The position numbers were made by a program, and so were the translations under genes. From CAIYXB01 sp038146805 (lineage in GTDB: Bacteria > Cyanobacteriota > Vampirovibrionia > LMEP-6097): a DNA stretch of 64,000 bases. How positions within the stretch are numbered: position 1 is the stretch's first letter; each line of letters opens with the position of its first letter. The notes under the pieces are model-generated. The model made no database searches. It was not told where the DNA came from and was given only the letters and a program-made list of their open reading frames with translations. This document shows, piece by piece, positions 42,285 through 51,580 of this stretch. The stretch covers positions 682,001 through 746,000 of the forward strand of contig JAYQSH010000005.1 in assembly GCA_038146805.1 (NCBI GenBank), written 5' to 3'.

Positions 42285-43958
42285 TTATTTTTCGATAATT
42301 AACTTATAGCTCAAAACGCTTTTAGCTGGTATATCTAAGACAATTGACTTATTGCTGAGGCTGTCTTTATTTGAATAAGTATAAACACCATCCTCGTTAC
42401 TTAATGAGCTTTGCTGAGAATATTTGGAGCTATTAAAAATTTCTTCATAAAAACCAGATTTTGGAACTTCAATTTGAAAATTTTGTTTTGCCGTGTTACC
42501 AAAATTAATAATGTTGATAGTAAGACATGAAAAATCGAAATTCCATCTTTGGAAGATTAAAATATTTTTGTTGATTTCAGATATGGTAAATCTGTTTTTA
42601 AGATGATCATTTTCAAAATAAATTTTTTCACTTTCATAAAGCATAGTTAGGTCTTCATAAAATTCTTTGAGTTTACTAAAGCGCTTGAAGATTTCTTGAA
42701 GAGCATCATCTAAAAAAAACTTTTTACCCGGTAAAAGAAAAATTGCCGCTAGAATAATCCTTAAGTCATTTTCAGCTAAACCTGTTAATGAGAAGCTTTG
42801 CGTGATACCCAAAAGGAAATTTTCTGATAGTAAATTACTAGCAAAGCAATCAAGATTGCTAGATTTACCTTTTAAGATATCTATAAAATCTTTCAAGAAA
42901 ACTAGGTTTAATTTAAAATCAAAGTTGAGTGAATTTGGATTTATTTTTGTAATAAAGTTAAAGCAATTACTCTCTTGTGCAATAGTAAAGCAACCTTTTG
43001 TTCTTTTATTTATCAATTGATTTGCTTTTATGAAAAAATTTCGAAAACGACAATTTTCTCTAAGTAGTATTTTTTCTAAGGCAGAAAAATTGATAGCATC
43101 AATATGAAATTCTTCTATCCAATAAACAAGGTTTGATAAGTAAAAGTTCTCGTGGATTGGCTTTTGTAGGGTTTTGAAAGCACCATAATTACTCAAGAGT
43201 TCACCAGAAAAATAAGGTATTTTGAGAATAACTCCAATATCATTTTTATGTAAAAAATTAATCAAGCATTTAAAGTCATCTATTGCCCCATAAATATTAG
43301 CTGGATTAAATAAAAAAGCTTCTTTATTTAAAGCAATGCCATGTGAGTTACTAATGTCTATGATTCCCTCAAAAAAGTTTGCTAATTCAATATGTGTAAC
43401 AGCTTCTTCTAGTGCTAAATCATAAATATATTTTGCAAGTGCTTGGTAGTTATCAAATTTGTGTTCTTTTAAAAGGTTGATATCTATAGATTTTATGAGA
43501 ATATTTTTTTCGTGAATATTTGTTTTTTCTCTTTTAGCGATCCAGTCTTGGTCTTGCCATTCAAAGTTCGTGCTTGCATAGAAAGAAGAAAATCTTTCTG
43601 TATTTTTAACTTGTTTACTAAAAGGATCATTGATGATTTTTGCTTCTTGATTTAAGTCTTGTACTAAAAATTGGTAAGAAAAATTTTCTAAATGTTTTGG
43701 TAAGTTACAAAACCATATCCCAGAATCTTTGTGTTGTTTTAAAGGGTGCGCACTCGGACTCCAATTGTTAAAATCTGAAATAAGATTTACTTTAAGTGCG
43801 TTAGGTGCCCATAAAGCTACTTTAAGTTCTTGAGAAACAGGATCTCTATTAATTCCTAAAAGTTTATGGAGCTGATAATTTTCAGATTCAAGCGCAGAAC
43901 TTATTTCAAATTCATTGAGGGTATTAAGATTTTTCGTATTTTTTTCTGTAAATAACAA
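42285..43958 (-). CDS. GlgB-like GH13 protein lacking catalytic residues
   Basis: 557 residues. Residues 30-125 match the N-terminal CBM48-like domain of glycogen branching enzyme (LWAPNALKVNLISDFNNWSP, HPLKQHKDSGIWFC). The barrel part keeps spacing (THIELANFFEG, IYGAIDDFKCLINFLHKNDI, NLVYWIEEFHIDAINFSAL), but the GlgB catalytic positions are changed: Asp of DGLRVDAV is Ser292, the Glu of AEES is Gln328, and the HD of SHDEV is Gln387-Ser388; the region I Asp is also lost. It is about 80 residues shorter than GlgB. Probably a glucan-binding pseudoenzyme. Confidence 0.78.
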   Translation of the reverse strand: MLFTEKNTKNLNTLNEFEISSALESENYQLHKLLGINRDPVSQELKVALWAPNALKVNLISDFNNWSPSAHPLKQHKDSGIWFCNLPKHLENFSYQFLVQDLNQEAKIINDPFSKQVKNTERFSSFYASTNFEWQDQDWIAKREKTNIHEKNILIKSIDINLLKEHKFDNYQALAKYIYDLALEEAVTHIELANFFEGIIDISNSHGIALNKEAFLFNPANIYGAIDDFKCLINFLHKNDIGVILKIPYFSGELLSNYGAFKTLQKPIHENFYLSNLVYWIEEFHIDAINFSALEKILLRENCRFRNFFIKANQLINKRTKGCFTIAQESNCFNFITKINPNSLNFDFKLNLVFLKDFIDILKGKSSNLDCFASNLLSENFLLGITQSFSLTGLAENDLRIILAAIFLLPGKKFFLDDALQEIFKRFSKLKEFYEDLTMLYESEKIYFENDHLKNRFTISEINKNILIFQRWNFDFSCLTINIINFGNTAKQNFQIEVPKSGFYEEIFNSSKYSQQSSLSNEDGVYTYSNKDSLSNKSIVLDIPAKSVLSYKLIIEK

Positions 43959-44020
43959 AGTTCTTACCTTATATATATTAATAAATAGATATACAGTTTT
44001 ATTTTATGTTATTTTTCTGT

Positions 44021-44884
44021 TTAAGCAAGTGCTTTTGCTGAAATATATAATTTTGCAGTTTTTTCTGCAAGCGATCTGATTTCTAAGATAAATTTTTGCC
44101 TTTCATCTTTGCTAATTGCACCTCTTGCATCAAGTAAATTAAAGCTATGCGAGCATTTTAGTACATAGTCAAAAGCTGGCATAGACATTGACTTATCTAG
44201 GCAAGCGCTCGCCTCAGCAAAATATTCTTTGTAGAGTCTAAGTAACCTCTCGCTATCGCTAATTTCAAAGTTGTAAGTGCTTTGTTCAAATTCATTTCTT
44301 TTATAAATGTCTTTATAGTAGATTTTTTTACCCTTATGTTCATGCCAAACTAAGTCAAAAACACTTTCAACTTTTTGTAAATACATAGCAATGCGCTCCA
44401 ATCCATAAGTTAATTCAACGGCAACTGGCTTAATTTCAATACCACCAGCTTGTTGAAAATATGTAAATTGAGTTATTTCCATGCCATCAAGCCAAACTTC
44501 CCAGCCGCAACCCCAAGCACCCAAAGTTGGGCTTTCCCAATTATCTTCAACAAAACGAATATCGTGAGCTAAAGTGTCAATGCCGATAGCTGTTAAACTT
44601 TCCAAGTAAAGGTCTTGAGAATTTTCTGGATTGGGTTGCATGATTACTTGATATTGAAAATAATGTTGTAAGCGATTTGGATTTTCTCCATAGCGACCAT
44701 CAGTTGGTCTTCGACAGGGTTCTATACACGCCATATTCCAGTCTTTGTTGTCCAGCACTCTCAAAAAAGTCGCTGGGTTCATTGTGCTTGCACCTTTTTC
44801 AGTATCATAAGGTTGCATAATGACACAACCCTGATCAGACCAAAATTTATTCAGTGTAAAAATGAGTTCTTGAAAACTAAGCAT
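44021..44884 (-). CDS. glyQ: Glycyl-tRNA synthetase alpha subunit
   Basis: 287 residues, MLSFQELIFTLNKFWSDQGCVIMQPYDTEKGASTMNPATFLRVL, then ACIEPCRRPTDGRYGENPNRLQHYFQYQVIMQP: a standard alpha subunit of the bacterial alpha2-beta2 GlyRS. It charges tRNA-Gly with its beta partner GlyS, which is not in the window. Length is normal. Confidence 0.96.
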   Translation of the reverse strand: MLSFQELIFTLNKFWSDQGCVIMQPYDTEKGASTMNPATFLRVLDNKDWNMACIEPCRRPTDGRYGENPNRLQHYFQYQVIMQPNPENSQDLYLESLTAIGIDTLAHDIRFVEDNWESPTLGAWGCGWEVWLDGMEITQFTYFQQAGGIEIKPVAVELTYGLERIAMYLQKVESVFDLVWHEHKGKKIYYKDIYKRNEFEQSTYNFEISDSERLLRLYKEYFAEASACLDKSMSMPAFDYVLKCSHSFNLLDARGAISKDERQKFILEIRSLAEKTAKLYISAKALA

Positions 44885-44993
44885 AATATGTATTATAGCT
44901 TGTAATAATTTAGAAGCTAGAAATTAAAATTAAGTTTGGATTTTAGATCTTTAGTTGCAAAAGATAATGCCCGCATGTTATATTAAAAATTGT

Positions 44994-46650
44994 ATGAATG
45001 ATTTATTACCTCAAGCATCAATCAGAAGAATGTCGCTAGATAGTCAAAAAAAGCAAGTTCCATTATATCTCGCATTTGTTGCAGCTTGTGCAATTATACT
45101 AGGTTCTTCTCGTCATGATAATCAAGAAATTCATGAACAAAATCGTGCTCAAATGACTGATATTCATCAAGTCAACTCGATTCAGAATGCTGAAGAAGTT
45201 CCTATAAATAAAAATGAAGAGCAAGTTAATAGCTCGTTAAGTCTTATTGAAGCGGTTTTAAAAGAAGCGAATCCAGATCTTGATCCAAAGCTTTTGACTT
45301 ATGTGAAAGATGGTCTCACAAATTTTTATAATAGTAAAGAGCTTGGCAAAACTGAACAGGAAATGAAAAGAATTAGCGAAACTCACAATAAGAATGATTT
45401 GCGACTTCCCTTTTTGTGTTCATTTTGTGTTTTTAGTAGATTTTTCTCGAAGAGGTTATTCAAGCAAATACAGTCAGATTGTTAAAGAAAATCAAAGAAA
45501 ATTTAAGGACTTATTAGATAACTTGATAAAAATTGCAAAAAAATCTGTAGAAACAATAAGTGATGATAACTTAAGAGAATTAATGAAATCATGTTTTAGT
45601 TCCATTGAAGCTTTACAAGAAGGTCAGCCTTATTCAGAGAGTAAAGGCAAAGTTGATCAACAGATGCAAAAATTATTTACAAAACTGCTAGATTTGTACA
45701 CAGCAGAAAATGATCAAGTTTGTATTATGATCGATATTCTTGGAAAAGGGGGACTTGAAAAATTTGGTATAGATGGTGAATTTCTCTCTGAGCTGGCAAA
45801 TGACAATGTTCGAAGAGAGTTTAAACTTTCAAAACTAAATTTATTGTCAGATTCGTATATTTCTCAATCTGCTAATGAACATATTTTGCGACAAATGGCA
45901 ATAGATTTCGATAATAAATTTACTGTAATTAATTCAGTTGATCCAATGAAAGTGTTGCAAAAATTGCTTGAAAATCTAACAGAGTCAACTTTTAACATTG
46001 ACACAAATGATTTCTGGAATTCTATGTATGCTATTAAATTCAATTTATATATGCATGATTCAGTTGATCAATTGAAGGTATTGCAAAAATTGCTTGAAAA
46101 AATAACAGAGTCAACTGTTAACATTGACATAAATGATTTCAGGGATTCTATGTATGCTATTAAAGATGAGATTCAATCTTTGTTTGATCCTTATGATTAT
46201 GATGATGAATATCGAAGCAAAGTTTGTAAACTTATGCAAAATTTATTTAAAGTATTACTAGACAAAGCTGATTATGTGCAAATTTCTCGCATCTTTAATA
46301 TTTTCAAAAAAGAGGGACTTGAAAAATTTGGTATAAATATAAATGAAAGTTATCTAGGAGAATTGCTCGTAGAAAACCTCAGTCGAGATGACAAACTAAT
46401 TTCATTTGAATCTTTGATTGATACTGATGATGAACATCTAAGCAAAGTTTGTAGACTTATGCAAAATTTATTTCAAGAATTACTAGGCCAAGCTGATTAT
46501 ATGCTAATTTTACGCATCTTGGAAATTTTCAAAAAAGAGGGACTTGAAAAATTTGGTATAAATATAGATGAAAGTTATCTAAGAGAATTGATCACAGAAA
46601 ACCCCGATCGAGGTGACAAACTAATTTCATTTTTACCTAATCATACGTAA
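44994..46650 (+). pseudogene. Hypothetical repeat protein, apparently frameshifted
   Basis: Two frames overlap. The first (ATG 44994, to 45485) has a basic start and one hydrophobic helix (VPLYLAFVAACAIILGSS), suggesting a membrane anchor. The second (from ~45400 to 46650) continues FSRRGYSSKYSQIVKENQRKF and is built of repeats: a ~52-residue unit with KVCKLMQNLFKVLL and KKEGLEKFGI occurs three times (~45650, ~46210, ~46440), and a ~36-residue unit KVLQKLLE...NDF...SMYAIK occurs twice (~45940, ~46060). One base fewer near 45410-45425 would join them. Family not recognised. Confidence 0.6.
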
Positions 46651-46757
46651 AGAAACTTTCTATTTAACACTAATTCAAAATAGAATAACCAGATGAGCCA
46701 AATAAACGTCTTAACGAGGAAGATAGATTCAAAATTGCACTTAGTGTAGCACCTAAA

Positions 46758-46827
46758 TGAGACAAAAATAACACGGTCCGAAGTGTCTTAAAAATGAGAC
46801 AAAAATAACACGGTCCGAAGTGTCTTA
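46758..46827. repeat. Paired 33-bp repeat, direct pair (site 4 of 4)
   Basis: Units 46758-46790 and 46795-46827 are identical to each other and separated by AAAA. The right end supplies the TAA stop (46825-46827) of the minus-strand comEA-like gene. Confidence 0.92.
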
Positions 46828-47145
46828 AACTTCAAGACTTAAATAGTCTTTGATTTGTTGATATTTTTTGTTACCTATACCTTTAATTCTTTTGATATCT
46901 TCAACTGCATCAAAACGTCCCAAATTATCACGATTTTTTATAATTTTTTTTGCAAGGTTTTCACCAATACCCGGAATACTTGCAAAATCATGCCAAGTTG
47001 CAAGGTTCATGTTGATCAAATAGATTTTTTTGCCGGCTGTTTTTTCTTTAAAAGCATAGTCTTCATACTGATGATTTTTTGTTAAGTAAATCAAAACACT
47101 TAATACTGAAAAAAAAGAAAAAATAATTATGGCAATTGTTCTCAT
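46825..47145 (-). CDS. comEA: ComEA-like helix-hairpin-helix protein
   Basis: 106 residues. An N-terminal hydrophobic helix (AIIIFSFFSVLSVLIYL) is followed by the ComEA-type (HhH)2 domain: NLATWHDFASIPGIGENLAKKIIKNRD and FDAVEDIKRIKGIGNKKYQQI. ComEA binds incoming DNA in the periplasm during transformation; comM and pilC also occur in the window. The stop codon is part of the neighbouring 33-bp repeat. Ends one base before the oxidoreductase gene start. Confidence 0.82.
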   Translation of the reverse strand: MRTIAIIIFSFFSVLSVLIYLTKNHQYEDYAFKEKTAGKKIYLINMNLATWHDFASIPGIGENLAKKIIKNRDNLGRFDAVEDIKRIKGIGNKKYQQIKDYLSLEV

Positions 47146-48108
47146 CTATTTCAATACCAAGTTTTCATTGTTTGCTGAAATTGAATTTTGACACTCTTCA
47201 AGATAGCTAACAATTTGAGTTCCATTAGCACCACCACTAGTGGGTTTTAAATTGTTTTCTATGCAGTCTATAAAATGTTTGCATTCAAGTCTAAGGGGTT
47301 CGTCATTTGAGTATATAGGTCTTTCAACTGTTAAAGAGCCGTCTTCATTCATGCTGTAAAGCTCTAATTTATTTTGTTTAAATGTATCATTGAGTACAGC
47401 AGTTTTTTTAGAACCATTAACAGTAAGCAGTGCTTGTTTTTGCGGATCAAGCCAGCTGTTATGAATATGTGCTCCTATGTTGCCTGGAAATACAAAATCT
47501 ATATGTACTACATCTATCTCGTCATCATGTTTTGAAGACCATGCTTTGACGTTGGTAATGGCAGAAGGTTCTAAAGAAAGAATATAAGACATCATAGAAA
47601 AATCATGCGGTGCTAAATCCCACATGACATTTGCGTGTCTACCTTGATTTTTATTAAAATTTCTACGATCAGAATTCAAATATTGAATTTCACCAAGTTC
47701 ACCATTTTCAATAATTTGTTTTAATTTATTTACTGCTGGGTGATACAAAAGCAAATGTCCCACCATGAGAACCAAATCTTTTTCTTCAGCAAGTTGTTGT
47801 AATTCTTGAGCTTCAGAAAGTTTTTGAGCCAGAGGTTTTTCTACATAGACATTTTTATTTGCAAGAATAGCTTTTTTGGCAAATTCAAAATGTGTGTTTG
47901 AAGGTGTAGCAATGACAACACCATCAATTTCAGGGTCTGCAATTAATAAATCAAAATCTTCAAAAAGTTTTATTTTAGGGTTGTCGTGATAAGTGCTATC
48001 AATTTTGTCACAGTTATTGTCGCAAATAGCATAAAGGCAATCTAACTCGTAAAAATTTCTTACAAGATTTTTACCCCAATGACCACAACCAATAACTGCT
48101 ATTTTCAT
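47146..48108 (-). CDS. Gfo/Idh/MocA family oxidoreductase
   Basis: 320 residues. The N-terminal Rossmann fold shows VIGCGHWGKNLVRNFYEL, VIATPSNTHFEFAKKAI and NVYVEKPLA (catalytic Lys), and the C-terminal part WDLAPHDFSMM. These NAD(P)-dependent enzymes often act on nucleotide sugars for surface polysaccharides; a WlbA-like role next to a DegT aminotransferase activity is plausible but the degT gene is 43 kb away. Directly upstream of comEA on the same strand. Confidence 0.85.
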   Translation of the reverse strand: MKIAVIGCGHWGKNLVRNFYELDCLYAICDNNCDKIDSTYHDNPKIKLFEDFDLLIADPEIDGVVIATPSNTHFEFAKKAILANKNVYVEKPLAQKLSEAQELQQLAEEKDLVLMVGHLLLYHPAVNKLKQIIENGELGEIQYLNSDRRNFNKNQGRHANVMWDLAPHDFSMMSYILSLEPSAITNVKAWSSKHDDEIDVVHIDFVFPGNIGAHIHNSWLDPQKQALLTVNGSKKTAVLNDTFKQNKLELYSMNEDGSLTVERPIYSNDEPLRLECKHFIDCIENNLKPTSGGANGTQIVSYLEECQNSISANNENLVLK

Positions 48109-48146
48109 AAGTCTAACTTTAAAAATAATAGCAAATTTTAGCTTTG

Positions 48147-48902
48147 CTATTTGATTTCTATATCAATGGCGTTACTTTCTTTACCATCTTCACGCCTTAT
48201 AAAAGCTTTATATTTGCCTTTTTCAAATTCTTTTGTTGTTGCAATAGCAAAAGTAAAGATATCGTCTTTGACTTGTGCATTGCTTATAGACATTGTCATT
48301 TCTTCTGCATTTTCTGCATCATTTTTGAGAACTACAATACTAGATTGAGGATCAATTTTCTTTGCATTTAATGCAATTTCTGATCCAGCACTGATAGATA
48401 TAGCTTCTTTAGGTACAACTAGTTCTGGTAAAAATATTTGTTCTGCTTCTATGAAAAATTGTTTTTCTGAAGCATCTGCTTTTTTAATTAATTTACCTTC
48501 TAGTTTATTACCCAAGCTTGATGCTTTGATGAATCCAGTAAATTCAAAACTTTCATTCATATTAGTGAAAATAGTATTGTCTTTTAAAAACATTATATTC
48601 CATAAGTTTTTGTTATTACCAGTGCTTCTCCATAAAAAACGATCACTAGAATTTTCAAAAACTAAAATTCCAACTGCATCTTGAAAACCTTTTTCTTTTG
48701 GTAAAAAACTTATAACAACTTCTTGTTCTTCACTAGCGTCTTCTTGGATTGATTTTGCGGTTCCTTTATATTCTCCTAGAGGTATATCAATTTTTTTTGT
48801 TAAGCCATATTCTTCTTTTATAGTTTCACAAGAGCTGATAAAAAAACAGATTGCAAAAGTGCATATTAATCTCAGAGAAAGTTTTTTAGATAAAGGAATC
48901 AT
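48147..48902 (-). CDS. Hypothetical lipoprotein
   Basis: 251 residues. The signal sequence LRLICTFAICFFISSC has a lipobox (ISSC), so Cys27 should be lipidated. The mature part is rich in beta-strand pattern and polar residues, with no motif I recognise. Sites of membrane or outer-membrane anchoring cannot be decided from the +2 residue (Glu). The downstream oxidoreductase begins ~38 bp after its stop. Confidence 0.65.
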   Translation of the reverse strand: MIPLSKKLSLRLICTFAICFFISSCETIKEEYGLTKKIDIPLGEYKGTAKSIQEDASEEQEVVISFLPKEKGFQDAVGILVFENSSDRFLWRSTGNNKNLWNIMFLKDNTIFTNMNESFEFTGFIKASSLGNKLEGKLIKKADASEKQFFIEAEQIFLPELVVPKEAISISAGSEIALNAKKIDPQSSIVVLKNDAENAEEMTMSISNAQVKDDIFTFAIATTKEFEKGKYKAFIRREDGKESNAIDIEIK

Positions 48903-48953
48903 TCTTTTAATTATAAAATAAAAAAGCTAGAGTGCAATTTCTTTACTGCTCAT

Positions 48954-49045
48954 TAGACTTGTCTTCGAAATGCTTCTTTAGCTACAAGTAAACTCTGCTT
49001 TCTCGGACTCGTAAGCCTTGCTCTAAGCAATTCGTGACAAGTCTA
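48954..49045. mobile_element. 92-bp hairpin element with 10-bp terminal inverted repeats
   Basis: TAGACTTGTC (48954-48963) and GACAAGTCTA (49036-49045) are perfect inverted ends; pairing extends imperfectly inwards (TTCGAAATGCTT with AAGCAATTCGTG). Perfect 12-bp direct repeats ATTATAAAATAA flank the region (48910-48921 and 49045-49056). The interior includes CGGACTCGTAAGCCTTGCTC, similar to GCACTCGAAAAGCCTTGTTC at about 41304-41323. It ends 18 bp before the LCP start, so it may carry or disturb its promoter. Confidence 0.65.
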
Positions 49046-49063
49046 TTATAAAATAATAATTAG

Positions 49064-49987
49064 ATGAAAGATATTTTCAAAAAAACAATTTTTTTATTGT
49101 CTGTTATTGTGATAACTTTCATTTCTTATCAAGGTTTTGATTTTTATAAAGATTTTTATATAAAAAAAAACAAGCAAACTCAGACTAATAAAGAAATAAA
49201 GATACCTTTTCAAGAAACAAAAACAATTTTAGTTTTGGGTGCTGATTCTCTTGTGCCCGGTAAATTGGCTGGTTGGCGTGGTCGTTCAGATTTTATTGCA
49301 GTTGTTTTTTTAGATCCAAATCAAGACAAAGTACATATTATGAGTGTGCCTCGTGATACCAAAGTAAGTCTCAAAAATCATGATATAAATCGTATCAATG
49401 CAGCAAATCAACTTGGTGGCTATAAGTTTGCAAAACGTGCAGTAAATCAGTTATTGGGAATTAAAATTGATCATGTTTTTGTATTTAGCCTTGAAGCGGC
49501 TTTAGAAATGTTTGATACTTTGGGAGAGGTGAAAATTTTTGTGCCTCAAGAAATGTACTACAACGATAATAAGGCTAATTTACACATCAATATTAAGCCG
49601 GGTTTACAAACAATGGATGCACGTGAATTGATGAATTTTGTGCGTTTTCGTAACAAGGATCGAGGAGATATTGCCAGAATAGAAAGGCAACAAGTCTTTT
49701 TTAGGGCAGCTTTAAGAAAAATCAAAGAACCAGAGGTGGTTTTTAGGATTCCAGATTTTCTTTTTAAGGCAAATAAGGTCTTTCAAACCGATATGGATTT
49801 TTCAGAAATGTTTCAATTGGGGCTATTGTTCAGGTCTATGGAGCTGGAAGATATAGAAAGTCATATTGTGCCCGGAGATTTTGGTTCTGATGGTAGTTGG
49901 ATCGTGAAAAAACTTGAATTACAGGCTATTATGGATAGCATAAAACATGGATACAAAAGCCAAGCAAACTCCCAGAAAAAAAATTAA
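49064..49987 (+). CDS. LytR-CpsA-Psr (LCP) family phosphotransferase
   Basis: 307 residues. One N-terminal membrane helix (FLLSVIVITFISYQGFDFY) leads to an LCP domain: ILVLGADSL, SDFIAVVFLDPN, IMSVPRDTKVSL, INAANQLGG and MNFVRFRNKDRGDIARIERQQ with conserved Arg and Asp. LCP enzymes attach glycopolymers to peptidoglycan or other acceptors. It overlaps the start of the GT2 gene by 41 bp, so the pair probably makes and attaches a surface polysaccharide. Confidence 0.88.
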   Translation: MKDIFKKTIFLLSVIVITFISYQGFDFYKDFYIKKNKQTQTNKEIKIPFQETKTILVLGADSLVPGKLAGWRGRSDFIAVVFLDPNQDKVHIMSVPRDTKVSLKNHDINRINAANQLGGYKFAKRAVNQLLGIKIDHVFVFSLEAALEMFDTLGEVKIFVPQEMYYNDNKANLHINIKPGLQTMDARELMNFVRFRNKDRGDIARIERQQVFFRAALRKIKEPEVVFRIPDFLFKANKVFQTDMDFSEMFQLGLLFRSMELEDIESHIVPGDFGSDGSWIVKKLELQAIMDSIKHGYKSQANSQKKN

Positions 49988-51344
49988 AGACAGAATCTTT
50001 GCATTTTGGCAGGGAAACAACAAAGATAGAATTTTACTTTTTGGAATTATAGCTTTTGTTTATTTAACAATAAAAGCTCTCGAAAATTTTGTACCAAATA
50101 GTTATTTAGAAAAACTACCTTCTGATGTGTCTTTAACCCTTGTTGCTGTAATCATTTTTATTATGGTGATTCATGCTATTTATATTTTTATTGCACAGTA
50201 TCACCGCCGCAGAAACCCACACCCAATTGAGGGTAACTATGAACCAAGCGTAGATATTTTTATTTCAGCACATAATGAAGAGACGGTAATAAAAGATACT
50301 CTTGAATTTCTTGCAAAACTAAGCTACAAAAAATTAAAAATTTTTGCTGTCAATGACCGCAGTAAAGACCAAACTTCTGTTTTGATGCATAAGGTTGCTG
50401 AGCAATATCCAGAAAAAATCTTTATTTTAGATCGGGCATTTGATGCCTATCCCGGTAAGTCAGCGGCTTTGAATGATGCACTGAAAATTTCAAAAGCAGA
50501 GGTGATTTGTGTTCTTGATGCTGATGCTCGTATTGATGATGAGTTTTTACCAAAGATAGTTCAATATTTGGCAGACCCAACAGTTGCTGCGGTGCAATCA
50601 CAAAAAGTGATTTCTAATCCAGAATTAAATCTACTAACTAAATGTCAGTTTCATGAATATGCCATGGATGCTTATTTGCAGATGGGTAGAGATAGTATTC
50701 GAGGATCGGTTGAATTGCGTGGTAACGGTCAATTGGTGAAACGTGAAGCAATCGAAGATGTAGGTGGTTGGAACGAAGAAACCATCACTGATGATTTAGA
50801 TTTATCTACAAGCCTTCATGTCAACGCTTGGGATATTCGCTTTAGCCCTGATACAAAGGTTTTTGAGGAAGGAGTACCAACATTAAATGGTTTTATAAAA
50901 CAAAGAAGACGTTGGGCTGAGGGTAGCATGAGGCGCTATCTAAATTATTTTTTGCAACTTTTAAAGCCGGGTAATTTAACTTTGGTACAAATTTTTGACA
51001 CTTTTGCTTTTTTAAGTGAGTTTAGTATTCCACTATGGTTGAGTGTTGATATCTCTCTTGAGTTAGTTAGAATTTCCATGAGTGTTGAGTCCAGTTTTAA
51101 TTTTAGTTTCTTGATGTTGATTTCTATGGGTTTATGGGCTGTTTTATTCGCTTCTCAGTTTAATGGCTTGAGAATTTACAAAAACTATGGCTTCTTGCAA
51201 GCTTTTTTCTATTCATTAGTGGGTGTATTTTACCTTTTATCAACTTGGGTTTATGTAATTATGCTCTCTTATAGAAAGATTCTTTTTAGCCGTACTGTGG
51301 GTACTTGGACAAGAACTGAACACGGTAAAGCGAAGAAAGCTTAA
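49947..51344 (+). CDS. Membrane glycosyltransferase family 2 (BcsA/PgaC-like)
   Basis: 465 residues. Two N-terminal membrane helices, then GT-A domain: DIFISAHNEETVI, CVLDADARIDDEF (DxD), TITDDLDLS (TED-like) and QRRRWAEGS (QxxRW), the processive synthase set; at least four helices follow. Such enzymes polymerise and export cellulose, poly-GlcNAc or hyaluronan-like chains. The start at 49947 overlaps the LCP gene. No PilZ domain is visible. Confidence 0.88.
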   Translation: MDTKAKQTPRKKIKDRIFAFWQGNNKDRILLFGIIAFVYLTIKALENFVPNSYLEKLPSDVSLTLVAVIIFIMVIHAIYIFIAQYHRRRNPHPIEGNYEPSVDIFISAHNEETVIKDTLEFLAKLSYKKLKIFAVNDRSKDQTSVLMHKVAEQYPEKIFILDRAFDAYPGKSAALNDALKISKAEVICVLDADARIDDEFLPKIVQYLADPTVAAVQSQKVISNPELNLLTKCQFHEYAMDAYLQMGRDSIRGSVELRGNGQLVKREAIEDVGGWNEETITDDLDLSTSLHVNAWDIRFSPDTKVFEEGVPTLNGFIKQRRRWAEGSMRRYLNYFLQLLKPGNLTLVQIFDTFAFLSEFSIPLWLSVDISLELVRISMSVESSFNFSFLMLISMGLWAVLFASQFNGLRIYKNYGFLQAFFYSLVGVFYLLSTWVYVIMLSYRKILFSRTVGTWTRTEHGKAKKA

Positions 51345-51580
51345 ATAAAATTAATTTTCAACACAGGGCGAAACTTGTATTACGTATAGCATAGGTGTAT
51401 AATAATCTTCAAGCATTTATCGCATCTAGCTGATCGTAATGATAAATTTAGTCGAAAAATCAATAAATTTAAAAGTGTTTGGCCAAAACAAGGCACAAAC
51501 TATGATGGCTATGATGATGATGATGCAAAACAATTCATTACGAATTTACTAAGTACTAACGGTCGATAATATCCAGCTAG
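51345..51580. other. Gap with a Met-/Asp-rich coding-like stretch
   Basis: No certain gene. A + strand frame without a normal start (51406-51567) reads KHLSHLADRNDKFSRKINKF and later GTNYDGYDDDDAKQFITNLL before a stop. A TATAAT box at ~51399 could be the promoter of the downstream gene. The frame might be the remnant of a small protein. Confidence 0.25.

Noticed and set aside
3271..46827. Paired 33-bp repeats as a CRISPR-like or attachment site
   Set aside because: Only two units per site with a fixed 4-bp spacer and no integrase or cas gene.
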